A stretch of 11,414 nucleotides of DNA from DATFYI01 sp035315125 (GCA_035315125.1 DATFYI010000316.1:1-11414), one strand, 5' to 3'; numbered from the stretch's first letter, positions 1-6,528 are shown. Numbers and translations are program-made. The notes: generated by a model not told the origin, from the sequence alone.

Positions 1-80
1 TCGGAGATGGGCAGATCATCGAGCACTGGCAGGAAACCGATCTATTGGGTCTATTCGGCCAACTCGGTGTGGGTGGGTAG
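1..80 (+). CDS. SnoaL-like / ester cyclase family protein, C-terminal end only
   Basis: The frame starting at base 3 is open from the window edge to a TAG at 78-80 and gives 25 residues, including the segments GDGQIIEHW and DLLGLFGQLG. The pattern 'DGkIvEHW...D.lGLm.QLG' is the usual C-terminal strand and tail of SnoaL-like polyketide cyclases and the ester cyclase group, small NTF2-fold proteins of about 130-150 residues that act in the cytoplasm on diverse small molecules. Only the tail is present, so the substrate and catalytic residues cannot be judged. The assignment rests on this short motif match. The gene is followed by about 400 bp of non-coding DNA, so it appears to end its transcription unit. 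Confidence 0.6.
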   Translation, partial: GDGQIIEHWQETDLLGLFGQLGVGG

Positions 81-115
81 CAGACTCAGCCGGCCAGTCT
101 TGTAGTCTTGTAGGT

Positions 116-189
116 TGGGATGAAGGGCCCAAATAAGACGCCGGTCGTTGGAATTGATGAGCATCTCCCTCTGATTGCCCTTCATCCCA
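116..189. repeat. 13-bp perfect inverted repeat with 48-nt spacer
   Basis: TGGGATGAAGGGC at 116-128 is exactly mirrored by GCCCTTCATCCCA at 177-189. It begins 36 bp after the stop of the ester-cyclase tail. No T-run follows on the plus strand, so it is not a classical intrinsic terminator. It could be a long-range stem at the 3' end of that transcript or the ends of a small decayed element. No target-site duplication is evident at the flanks. Confidence 0.6.
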
Positions 190-235
190 CCATCCGGTTT
201 TCGCGAACGGAGTATTGGTAAATGTAGATCAAATT

Positions 236-277
236 GGTGGGTTCAATACCACTTAGTGGCACTTAAGCGAACCCACC
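236..277. repeat. nested inverted repeat (cruciform/hairpin)
   Basis: GGTGGGTTC (236-244) pairs with GAACCCACC (269-277), and the interior holds a second perfect palindrome CCACT-T-AGTGG (249-259). The result is an outer 9-bp stem enclosing a 5-bp stem. It lies in the non-coding stretch 81-479, which otherwise shows only the inverted repeat at 116-189 and a possible promoter near 430. The role is unknown; terminator, protein-binding site and repeat-element remnant are all possible. Confidence 0.55.
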
Positions 278-428
278 CATGCTTGTTTCGGTTGGTTACG
301 AGACCTATTCGGTTGGCGTGGCCGTCGGGGTTGGTGCATGGCGGTGGAAGAAGTCGCGGCAAATGCCAGGATGCCCGGCTGTGTGGGGAATTCCTAATGA
401 ATCTCTCATGCTGGCTTCAATATTTTGG

Positions 429-437
429 TGATACAAT
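429..437 (+). promoter_or_regulatory. possible extended -10 promoter for the 480-1499 membrane-protein unit
   Basis: TGATACAAT at 429-437 matches the extended -10 form TGnTATAAT with one mismatch. It lies 42 bp before the start codon at 480, which would give a leader of roughly 35 nt. No convincing -35 hexamer is visible at 16-18 bp spacing, as is common for extended -10 promoters. This is read from sequence only. Confidence 0.35.
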
Positions 438-479
438 CCGCCGCGATCAATCAGCAGGGGTTCTGAAAGAGGAACTGCC

Positions 480-656
480 ATGGAAAAGCACGAGCAGCAA
501 ACTGAGCTTACTGAGCTTCGCAAAAAATCCCACATGCCGGCACATTCAGTCTTTTTTGAAAAAATCGTCCCAATTCTGCTGATCCTATTAGGTGTGATTT
601 TGGTTGGGATGGTTTTGTTCGCCGTCGGAGTTTTGGTGGGGATCGTTAAGTTCTAA
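480..656 (+). CDS. small single-pass membrane protein, 58 aa, unknown function
   Basis: A 58-residue protein starts at ATG 480 with a good ribosome-binding site (AGAGG at 468-472, 7-nt gap) and stops at TAA 654-656. Residues 1-28 are polar and charged (MEKHEQQTELTELRKKSH...) and can form a short amphipathic helix. Residues 29-56 are an uninterrupted hydrophobic helix rich in Val, Leu, Ile and Gly, and the protein ends in KF. This fits an inner-membrane protein with a cytoplasmic N-terminus. The next gene starts 21 bp later with its own ribosome-binding site, so the two probably form an operon and may act together. I do not recognise a family; the RBS, codon structure and membrane helix make it likely to be a real gene. 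Confidence 0.7.
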   Translation: MEKHEQQTELTELRKKSHMPAHSVFFEKIVPILLILLGVILVGMVLFAVGVLVGIVKF

Positions 657-677
657 GGATTTTCGGGAGGACTAAAA

Positions 678-1499
678 ATGCCTGTGATCGAACTTTTTCC
701 GTTTGTCTCAGCCGCAGTCATGTTGTTTTTCACCATCTACGTCCTGCAGCGCTTTGCTGTACGCCATACTCCCAATTTCCTGTTCTGGGGTATCGGGCTG
801 GCCATGTTTACCGCCGGTAGTTTCGCCGAGGCTTACCTGGCGCTGGCCTGGAACCGCTGGGCCTTCTTCGTCTGGTATCTGTTTGGGGCAGCGCTGAATG
901 CGGCCTGGATCGGTCACGGCACGCTTTATCTGCTGTGGCGCAAAAAATGGGTCAATGTGGTAACCGGCATACTGGTGGTTGCCAGCCTGTTCGCCGCCTA
1001 CGTCATGTTGCAAGCCATGCCTACTTTGGACGAGGGCGTCTTTACTACCTCCAACCCGGTCAGCGTGCAGTACGGCTCGTCGATCCTACAGGCGGGACAG
1101 CCGCTCCCTGCCGGAGCGCAGACCAAAACCGAAACCATCCAGGGTAAACTGGTCACGGTGGTGCGTGGGCTGCTACCGCCCGGCGCGCCGGTACGAATGA
1201 CCACACCTTTCTTTAATATCTATGGCCTGCTGACCCTGGTCGGTGGCGCCATTTATTCGGCCTTCCTGTTCTGGCGCAAGCGCGTCTTGCCCAACCGGGT
1301 GATCGGTAATGTGCTGATCGCGGCTGGAGCGCTGTCAATCGGCTTTGCCAGCGTGCTCACCCGCCTGGGAAACGGCCGGTTCCTGTACCTGGGTGAGCTG
1401 CTGGCGGCGGTGCTGATGTTCGCCGGGTTCCTGACCGCCGGGCAGCCTCAACCGCAGGAACGCACCAGCCCGCAACGAGCGGCCAGAACGGCAAATTAG
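678..1499 (+). CDS. seven-helix integral membrane protein, unknown function
   Basis: This 273-residue protein has a strong ribosome-binding site (GGGAGG at 665-670, 7-nt gap to ATG). Seven hydrophobic helices are visible at about residues 5-26, 34-56, 61-85, 91-112, 176-198, 208-229 and 231-253. A long polar loop at about 113-175 lies between helices 4 and 5. Positive residues cluster after helix 3 (WRKKW) and helix 5 (WRKRVLPNR), and a polar C-terminal tail follows helix 7. Helix 3 carries a conspicuous H-G pair (IGHGTLYLLW). The layout resembles sensory or scaffold-type 7-helix membrane domains, but no kinase, cyclase or receptor module is attached and I cannot name a family. It lies directly downstream of the 58-aa membrane protein and ends 3 bp before the converging VOC gene. 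Confidence 0.75.
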   Translation: MPVIELFPFVSAAVMLFFTIYVLQRFAVRHTPNFLFWGIGLAMFTAGSFAEAYLALAWNRWAFFVWYLFGAALNAAWIGHGTLYLLWRKKWVNVVTGILVVASLFAAYVMLQAMPTLDEGVFTTSNPVSVQYGSSILQAGQPLPAGAQTKTETIQGKLVTVVRGLLPPGAPVRMTTPFFNIYGLLTLVGGAIYSAFLFWRKRVLPNRVIGNVLIAAGALSIGFASVLTRLGNGRFLYLGELLAAVLMFAGFLTAGQPQPQERTSPQRAARTAN

Positions 1500-1502
1500 C
1501 GT

Positions 1503-1910
1503 CTAAGGCTTGGAGCAGTTCAACATCCATTGAATGCCATAGCGATCGGTCAGCATGCCGTATCTGGCGCCCCAAAATGTAGTTTGCAAAGGCATGGTCA
1601 CTTTCCCGCCAACTGCCAGCGCGGCAAAGATCCTTTCCTCTTCATTGACGTCCGTCAAATCGATGGTCAACGAAACTGTGTTGCCCGGTTGTGCCTCAAA
1701 GCCAGGCATGCCGTCGGACGCCATTAAAAGGATGCCTTCAGCCCGCAGCTCGGCGTGGATGATGTTCTTTTTGCGGTTTTCTTCGACCTCATATTTGGCA
1801 TCCTCGAAGGTTTGCATTTGGGTGATCTCACCGTTCAAACAATCCCGGTAGAATTCCATGGCCGCGCGGCAATTGCCGGCGAAGGTAAAATATGGATTTA
1901 AAGTCTTCAT
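1503..1910 (-). CDS. VOC superfamily protein, PhnB/YjdN-like
   Basis: This 135-residue protein matches the PhnB/YjdN branch of the vicinal oxygen chelate (glyoxalase/bleomycin-resistance) fold along its whole length. The N-terminus has the family pattern NPYFTFAGNCRAAMEFYRDC, the middle has ILLMASDGMPG, and the C-terminus has VTMPLQTTFWGARYGMLTD followed by YGIQWMLN. Members are small cytoplasmic dimers. Their substrates are mostly unknown, and despite the name PhnB is not needed for phosphonate breakdown. The start is supported by AAAGGAG 5 nt before ATG (1916-1922). A good sigma70-type promoter lies upstream at 2005-2033. It converges on the 7-helix membrane gene with only 3 bp between stops, and no hairpin terminator is visible there. 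Confidence 0.88.
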   Translation of the reverse strand: MKTLNPYFTFAGNCRAAMEFYRDCLNGEITQMQTFEDAKYEVEENRKKNIIHAELRAEGILLMASDGMPGFEAQPGNTVSLTIDLTDVNEEERIFAALAVGGKVTMPLQTTFWGARYGMLTDRYGIQWMLNCSKP

Positions 1911-2004
1911 TTTTTCTCCTTTGTAAAATCAACCACCTGGGGATTCGTTTTGCCCGGCCGGCAGTTGGTAAAAGTTTCTATTAAGATCAATATTATCAGA
2001 AAAG

Positions 2005-2033
2005 ATTATACCTTAGAACATATATTCTGTCCA
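2005..2033 (-). promoter_or_regulatory. sigma70-type promoter for the VOC gene
   Basis: On the minus strand, TGGACA (2028-2033) is followed after exactly 17 bp by a perfect TATAAT (2005-2010). Transcription would begin near 1998 and give a leader of about 88 nt before ATG at 1910. Between the two hexamers sits a near-palindrome, AGAACATATATTCT (2015-2028, plus strand), whose core GAAC-ATAT-ATTC differs by one base from a Gram-positive-type LexA box, so repression there is conceivable. Confidence 0.65.
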
Positions 2034-2077
2034 GCGGTGGTTGAGGAATCATCATTGCTTTTACAAGAATGGAAATT

Positions 2078-2120
2078 TGTCTTTGCGAACCGGGGTAGAC
2101 CAGCCCAGTTCGCAAAGACA
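2078..2120 (-). terminator. 13-bp hairpin downstream of the lipoprotein gene, possible terminator
   Basis: TGTCTTTGCGAAC (2078-2090) pairs perfectly with GTTCGCAAAGACA (2108-2120) across a 17-nt loop. The hairpin begins 45 nt after the stop codon of the minus-strand lipoprotein gene. On the minus strand it is followed by AAATTTCC, a weak U-tract, so it is an atypical terminator or an mRNA 3'-end stabiliser. It could instead be a protein-binding palindrome upstream of the VOC promoter. Confidence 0.45.
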
Positions 2121-2165
2121 TCTTCGACCTGAAATCGTTCAAACGTTTTTAGGTTGGTGAACGGT

Positions 2166-3713
2166 TTATCCGGCTGGAGCGGTGGGCGTGGGTGTAGTAA
2201 TGGACGGTATTAATTCCTGCCACACCTGCACCCCAACTTTGATATCGTTTGTGACTGCGTATAGCCTGTTCTGGAAGGGGTAGACGGCCGCGTTCAGATG
2301 GTAGCTGGTCAGCGATGCCGCCTTGAAGATCATTTGCCAGCTAAGACCATCGCTGGTGCGCCAGACTTCGCTACCGTCCACGTAGTTGAAACCGGTCTCG
2401 ACGTACATCTGGTTGCCGATCACTTTGAGCTCGCCGGTGGTGTTGTTGATATTGCCAAAGCCGTCCGGGGCGGCTTTCGCCCAATTTTTACCATCTTTAG
2501 AACTGTAAAGCTGAAAGCCGGCCGCTGCCTGCTCGACTTTGATCGGCCGTGCGATCTTGCGGCGGTCCTGGTTGATCGTGATCAGGTAAAGCTGGTTGTT
2601 GAAAACGGCCAGCCGGCAGGTGATGTTGTTGAAGCGCACGGCGCCAAAACCTTTATCCACCACTTTTTCCCAGGTGATGCCATCCGATGTGCGGAAGAGC
2701 TGGAAACCGTCATAGTTCAAAGAGAGCACGTAAAGCTGGTTGTTATAGACCAGCTCCGGGCGCAAGGCGAAGTTGCCGACGCTGCCCAGCCCGCCTGCCC
2801 CAACTTTATTCCAGCTCAAACCATCGGCTGTTCGCCAGATTTCGGCGCCCTGGACTTTGTTGGTGGTGCCGTAGTACAGGTAGCCATTGAAAACCACACC
2901 CGGCTGGCTGCCGGTTACCCAGCAGGTGTTCCTGGTGTTGAGCGTACCGCCCAGCATGGCTTTTTGGATGTTTGTACCGTCAAAAGAAACCCACAGCCCG
3001 GCCCCGTTGATTTCGTTGCACGAACTGATGATCAGTTTATCGTTATAGACGCTGAAGTTGAAATGGGTATTTTGAACGTCACCCAGGCCATCCGAGCTGA
3101 GAGTGGTGTAATTAACCCCGTCGCTCGTGTTCCACAGGCGGGCTCCATCGATATAATTGGTGCCGCCTACGATCAATAAATTCTTGAAAACGGCCATGTT
3201 CATGCCCACATTGCGGATATTGCCCAGGCCGGGGTCAGCCACCATGTACCATTTAACGCCGTCGCCGCTGCGCCAGATTTCGCCGCCGCTATTGTGGCTG
3301 CCGGAATAGACGAAGTTATCGGACAAAGATAGGGTGCTGATATACAGGTGATCGCCAAATTGGGTGATATCGGAAAACTCATTGTTGTAATTGCCAAAGC
3401 CAGGAAAGACCACCTGGCGCCAGCTTTCGTGAATGGCGCTGTCGAACATAGGGGTCAGGTTGATGGTGGGGGTGATGGTGGGCGTGGGTGGAATTGGTGT
3501 GGCGCTGGCGGTGGCAGTGGGGGTGATGGTGGCGGTTGGGGTGTCGGTGGGAGAGCTGGTCGCAGAAGGCGCCTGGCTGGGAATAGCTGTAGGGTTATTG
3601 GTCGGAACGGTTGCAGGCGCCAGGTTGGCGGGTAATCCACAGGCCAGGCCGGCCGTCAGCAACATAAGGGTTACCAGCAGGATGTGATGGGAAAGTCTGA
3701 TTTTTGGGCTCAT
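2166..3713 (-). CDS. secreted lipoprotein with Pro/Thr linker and eight-repeat beta-propeller-like domain
   Basis: This 515-residue protein starts with a lipoprotein-type signal: KIR charges, a hydrophobic core at about 9-21 and Cys25 in TAGLAC. The residue at -3 is Gly, so the lipobox is not ideal. Residues 31-88 form a low-complexity Pro/Thr/Ala linker. Residues about 97-505 repeat a unit of about 45-60 residues: G-(F/L)-G-N-x-x-N, then F-N-N-Q-L-Y, then (E/Q)-(I/L)-W-R-T-S-D-G-x-x-W. Seven units are complete. The last (FQNRLYAV...VQVWQEL) lacks the SDGxxW end, which the N-terminal ESWRQVVFPGFG could complete in the ring closure typical of propellers. It is probably an extracellular protein anchored to the membrane; the ligand is unknown. 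A second short Thr-Pro run closes the protein. AAAGGG lies 4 nt before ATG. It is transcribed alone. Confidence 0.75.
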   Translation of the reverse strand: MSPKIRLSHHILLVTLMLLTAGLACGLPANLAPATVPTNNPTAIPSQAPSATSSPTDTPTATITPTATASATPIPPTPTITPTINLTPMFDSAIHESWRQVVFPGFGNYNNEFSDITQFGDHLYISTLSLSDNFVYSGSHNSGGEIWRSGDGVKWYMVADPGLGNIRNVGMNMAVFKNLLIVGGTNYIDGARLWNTSDGVNYTTLSSDGLGDVQNTHFNFSVYNDKLIISSCNEINGAGLWVSFDGTNIQKAMLGGTLNTRNTCWVTGSQPGVVFNGYLYYGTTNKVQGAEIWRTADGLSWNKVGAGGLGSVGNFALRPELVYNNQLYVLSLNYDGFQLFRTSDGITWEKVVDKGFGAVRFNNITCRLAVFNNQLYLITINQDRRKIARPIKVEQAAAGFQLYSSKDGKNWAKAAPDGFGNINNTTGELKVIGNQMYVETGFNYVDGSEVWRTSDGLSWQMIFKAASLTSYHLNAAVYPFQNRLYAVTNDIKVGVQVWQELIPSITTPTPTAPAG

Positions 3714-3740
3714 TTTTCCCTTTCATTGACAGAGAATAAC

Positions 3741-3769
3741 CACGAACGACACGAACCTGCGGCACGAAA
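3741..3769. repeat. three short CACGAA direct repeats
   Basis: CACGAAC occurs at 3741-3747 and 3750-3756, and CACGAAA at 3763-3769. They lie in the 174-bp gap between the Elp3 stop and the lipoprotein start, within the untranslated leader of the lipoprotein gene if transcription starts upstream. Strings of CACGAA-like units are seen as intergenic repeats in several environmental bacteria. Nothing else is evident in the gap beyond a weak 5-bp stem at 3843-3860. Confidence 0.35.
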
Positions 3770-3887
3770 ATTAAGATATACCAATAAAGAGGTGCCCCTT
3801 CAGTCGTTTCAAGCGTACCGATGGAATGATAGAATGATTTAAATCTATTTTACAGTAGATATGGAAATGGGTTTAGTAGAATGGGGG

Positions 3888-5498
3888 TTATAAATCTTCG
3901 ACCAGGTAGAGTTGGCCGCGTTTGAAGCCGCGGCTTTCGTAATAGCGGCGTGTGCCGATGGCCGAGATGACCGCCAATTTTTTGTAGCCGTACTGGCGAG
4001 CGATTTCGGCGGCGCGTTGCAGCAGGGCTGTGCCCAGCCCGATGTGTTGGGCTGCGCCGGGCGATTCGGCTCCCACCGCCAGCGATTGCCCATAAACGTG
4101 TACTTCGCGCACCAGGGCCGCATCTACCAGATCGCTGAAACCGGCTGCGGGCGTCAGCGCATCACACGGCTGGCAGGCTGTGGGCAATGAAAGGCGCAGG
4201 AAGCCGGCGATGCGGTCATCGGGAGTGACGAAATTCAGGAAATGTTCCTCGGCATAGGCTGGCTGGTAAACCAGGTCTTGCAGCTGCAGCGCAGACGGGT
4301 CGATCTGCTCGTCGCGCACTTCCCGGCAGCGGATGCAGCCGCAGGCCTGGCCGCGCCGGCTCAGCTCGGCCAGCACGTCCTGGCGCAGGCTGGTGCGCTT
4401 GTTGCCTGCCACCACGTGGCTGGAGGGGATATCCCGGATGATCCGGTTGACCCGGCAGTAGGCCGGGATGCTGGTTTTCATATCGGCGATCAGATTGACC
4501 AGTTCGTCCGTAGAATAAGGCTGGTATTGGCCCTGCTGCCAGGCGTTGTACAGCCCGGTGTTTGCCAGCAACTGGGTCGGGTAGATCTTAATCTCATCCG
4601 GATCGCAGCCCTGCCACAGATGGGAAAAGTCTTCCAGATCCGATTGTAAGGTAGCGCCGAGCAGGTTGGGCATCCAGTGCAGCACGATCTTAAAGGAGGC
4701 GGCGCGCAACAGGGCACAGGCCCGCAAGGTATCCGCCGCGCTGTGGCCGCGCTGGTTGAGCGCCAGAATGCGGTCGTCCAGGCTCTGAGCGCCCATCTGT
4801 ACTTTGGTGACGCCCAGGCGGCGCAGCCAGGCCAGCTCTGGCGGGTTGATATGGTCGGGGCGGGTCTCGATCACCAGCCCCACGTTGCGGTGAGCGGCGG
4901 TCTCGTTGTAGGCCTGGGCCTGCTCGAGCGCCTCCGAATCGATCCCGTTCATGGCATCCAAGCAGCGCCGGATAAACCATTCCTGGTAATCCTTGCGGTA
5001 CGAGCTCCAGGTGCCGCCCAGGATGAGCAGCTCGATTTTGTCGATGGGGTGGCCGACCGCCTCATACGAGTCGAGCCGGGAACGTACCTGCAGGTAGGGG
5101 TCGAAATTGTTCTGGAAAGCGCGGGCGGCGCCGGGTTCATCCGGCAGGTAACTCTTGGGCATACGCACGTCGTCCGGGCAGAAGATGCATTTGCCCGGGC
5201 AGGGGTAGGGCTTGGTCAGCACCGTGACGGTAGTGACGCCGGAGAGGGTGCGCACCGGCTTCATGCGGATGCGGGCTAAAAGCTGCGGGTCGGGCTGCAT
5301 CTCACCATCGGCTACCATCTGGCGGTAGACGGCCACCAGGATATGCTTGGCGACGTGCCCGGCGCCGTTGGGCAGCGGGTGGCTGCGGATGGCGTGCAGC
5401 AAGTCGCGGCCCTGGCGCACCTCGTCTAACACCAGCCGGGCGGCGGCCAGCCTCTCCGGGGTCGATTCAATTTCAGAAAGCCAAAGCTCAGGATCCAT
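3888..5498 (-). CDS. elp3: Elp3-type tRNA uridine-34 radical SAM/acetyltransferase
   Basis: This 536-residue protein has the full Elp3 architecture. An N-terminal tRNA-binding region (1-95) is followed by the radical SAM domain with the 4Fe-4S motif C100-x3-C104-x2-C107 in YPCPGKCIFCPDD. Elp3-typical MPKSYLPDEP (113-122), GGTWSSY (161-167) and ETRPDHI (211-217) come next. A zinc-type CGCIRCRE sits at 386-393. The C-terminal GNAT domain has the acetyl-CoA loop QHIGLG (484-489) and the signature AVISAIGTRRYYESRGF (509-525). Elp3 uses a SAM-derived radical and acetyl-CoA to build cm5U at tRNA wobble U34. Bacteria lack the other Elongator subunits, so it probably acts alone in the cytoplasm. Length is normal and no key residue is missing. 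No clear Shine-Dalgarno precedes ATG 5498. It is divergent from a Trm9-like methyltransferase. Confidence 0.93.
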   Translation of the reverse strand: MDPELWLSEIESTPERLAAARLVLDEVRQGRDLLHAIRSHPLPNGAGHVAKHILVAVYRQMVADGEMQPDPQLLARIRMKPVRTLSGVTTVTVLTKPYPCPGKCIFCPDDVRMPKSYLPDEPGAARAFQNNFDPYLQVRSRLDSYEAVGHPIDKIELLILGGTWSSYRKDYQEWFIRRCLDAMNGIDSEALEQAQAYNETAAHRNVGLVIETRPDHINPPELAWLRRLGVTKVQMGAQSLDDRILALNQRGHSAADTLRACALLRAASFKIVLHWMPNLLGATLQSDLEDFSHLWQGCDPDEIKIYPTQLLANTGLYNAWQQGQYQPYSTDELVNLIADMKTSIPAYCRVNRIIRDIPSSHVVAGNKRTSLRQDVLAELSRRGQACGCIRCREVRDEQIDPSALQLQDLVYQPAYAEEHFLNFVTPDDRIAGFLRLSLPTACQPCDALTPAAGFSDLVDAALVREVHVYGQSLAVGAESPGAAQHIGLGTALLQRAAEIARQYGYKKLAVISAIGTRRYYESRGFKRGQLYLVEDL

Positions 5499-5526
5499 AG
5501 GATTTCATCTACCACCCCCCTTCCGT

Positions 5527-5555
5527 CCCCCCATTTTCCTTCCGAAAATGGGGGG
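5527..5555. repeat. perfect 12-bp hairpin in the Elp3/methyltransferase spacer
   Basis: CCCCCCATTTTC (5527-5538) pairs perfectly with GAAAATGGGGGG (5544-5555) around a 5-nt loop. It starts 29 bp upstream of the Elp3 start codon, so it probably falls in the Elp3 leader RNA or its promoter. The right arm merges into the G-run that opens the tandem repeat array. The symmetric G/C blocks resemble a mobile intergenic repeat rather than a gene-specific terminator. Confidence 0.75.
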
Positions 5556-5664
5556 AGACTTGGTTGAGCCAAGAGGGGGGAAACCTGACGTCCCCGCCAT
5601 GAGGGGGGAGACCTGGCGTCCCCGCCACAAAGCGGGTAACTTGGCGTCCCCGCCAAGAGGGGGG
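5550..5664. repeat. degenerate ~28-bp GC-rich tandem repeat, four units plus partial
   Basis: Units begin at G-rich blocks at 5550, 5575, 5603 and 5632, with a final GGGGGG at 5659-5664; unit lengths are 25, 28, 29 and 27 bp. The approximate pattern is GGGGGGAGACCTGGCG, then TCCCCGCCAAGA. Units 2-4 share (C/T)TG(A/G)CGTCCCCGCCA; unit 1 has diverged. An open frame runs through the array into the methyltransferase, but its translation follows the repeat and is not protein-like. I therefore treat the array as non-coding and start the methyltransferase at 5695. Confidence 0.7.
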
Positions 5665-5694
5665 TTAATCATAGGAATTTGTCTCTTATTTGAA

Positions 5695-6528
5695 ATGCGC
5701 TCCCTAACGATGCCTGATCCTTATTACGATCAAATAGGCCAACTCTTCCATTATAATGTACTTATGGATGACGCCACCATATCAGCGCTTCTCGATCTTA
5801 ATCGTCTATTTTACCAGAAATATGGACGTTCGTTCGCACAAACCCGCCGGCGCATTCAGCCGGGGGCGCGGCGGTTGCTGGCGCAGCTATCGACAGAGGG
5901 CGATTGGCTGGACCTCGGCTGCGGCAGCGGCTGGCTGGCGGTCGAGTGGGCCTTATCTGCAGGCCAGCGCGGCAGCTATCTGGGGTTGGATTTTTCCGAG
6001 ACGTTGTTGCAGGAGGCTCGCCGGAACACCGCCGGCCTGAAACAGGACATCCGTTTCCGGCAGGCGGATCTATCCGAGCCGGGTTGGGCTGCCGGGTTAC
6101 AGCCGGGCAGCTTCGAGGTGGTTTTAGCCCTGGCAATGCTGCACCATCTGCCTGGAGAGGAGCTGCGCAGGCAGGTTTTGAAGCGGGTGCGCACTTTGCT
6201 AAAACCGCAGGCCTTTTTTATCCACTCGGAATGGCAGTTCCAGCACAGCCCCAAGCTGTCGGCGCGCCGCCTGCCCTGGAATCTGATTGGATTGAGCGAG
6301 GCAGATGTAGATCCAGGTGATGCGGTGCTGGATTGGCGGGCGGGTGAGGCGGGACAAGGCCAGCCGGCGCTGCGCTACGTGCACCAATTCAGCCGAGAGG
6401 AGCTGGCCGGGTTGGCGCGTGAGTGCGGGTTTGAGATGGTGGAAGAGTTCGAATCGGACGGGCAGGGCGGCAGGTTGAGTCTGTACCAAAAATGGAGGAA
6501 AGTATACTCAATGGGAGTTAATGAATGA
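5695..6528 (+). CDS. class I SAM methyltransferase, Trm9/ALKBH8-like
   Basis: This 277-residue Rossmann-fold methyltransferase has SAM motif I LDLGCGSGW (72-80), acidic strand LGLDF (96-100) and HHLP (150-153). Outside the generic fold it resembles eukaryotic Trm9 and the ALKBH8 methyltransferase domain: FYQKYGRSFAQTRRRIQPG (39-57) matches their 'vY..ia.hFs.TR...wP' N-terminus, and RYVHQFSREEL (227-237) matches their 'rYyHvF..gEL' C-terminal segment. Trm9 methyl-esterifies cm5U34 in tRNA, the product of Elp3, encoded divergently next door. Trm9 itself is about 280 residues. The start is uncertain: ATG 5695 has AGGA only at 18 nt upstream, and in-frame ATGs at 5710 and 5764 are alternatives without a clear Shine-Dalgarno. 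The gene overlaps the next by 4 nt (ATGA). Methyltransferase is certain; the Trm9-like substrate is inference. Confidence 0.82.
   Translation: MRSLTMPDPYYDQIGQLFHYNVLMDDATISALLDLNRLFYQKYGRSFAQTRRRIQPGARRLLAQLSTEGDWLDLGCGSGWLAVEWALSAGQRGSYLGLDFSETLLQEARRNTAGLKQDIRFRQADLSEPGWAAGLQPGSFEVVLALAMLHHLPGEELRRQVLKRVRTLLKPQAFFIHSEWQFQHSPKLSARRLPWNLIGLSEADVDPGDAVLDWRAGEAGQGQPALRYVHQFSREELAGLARECGFEMVEEFESDGQGGRLSLYQKWRKVYSMGVNE

Noticed and set aside
175..582. 135-codon plus-strand frame
   Set aside because: Composition is not protein-like, there is no RBS, and it overlaps the better-supported 58-aa gene at 480-656 in another frame.
2298..3179. 293-codon plus-strand frame opposite the lipoprotein
   Set aside because: It is an antisense shadow of the repeat-coding region; the minus frame has a signal peptide, repeats and an RBS.
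3455..3560. G-rich low-complexity stretch as a separate repeat element
   Set aside because: It is explained by the Pro/Thr linker codons of the minus-strand lipoprotein.
5347..5694. N-terminal extension of the methyltransferase frame back to an ATG at 5347
   Set aside because: It runs antisense through the Elp3 N-terminus and through the tandem repeat array; family similarity begins only after 5695.
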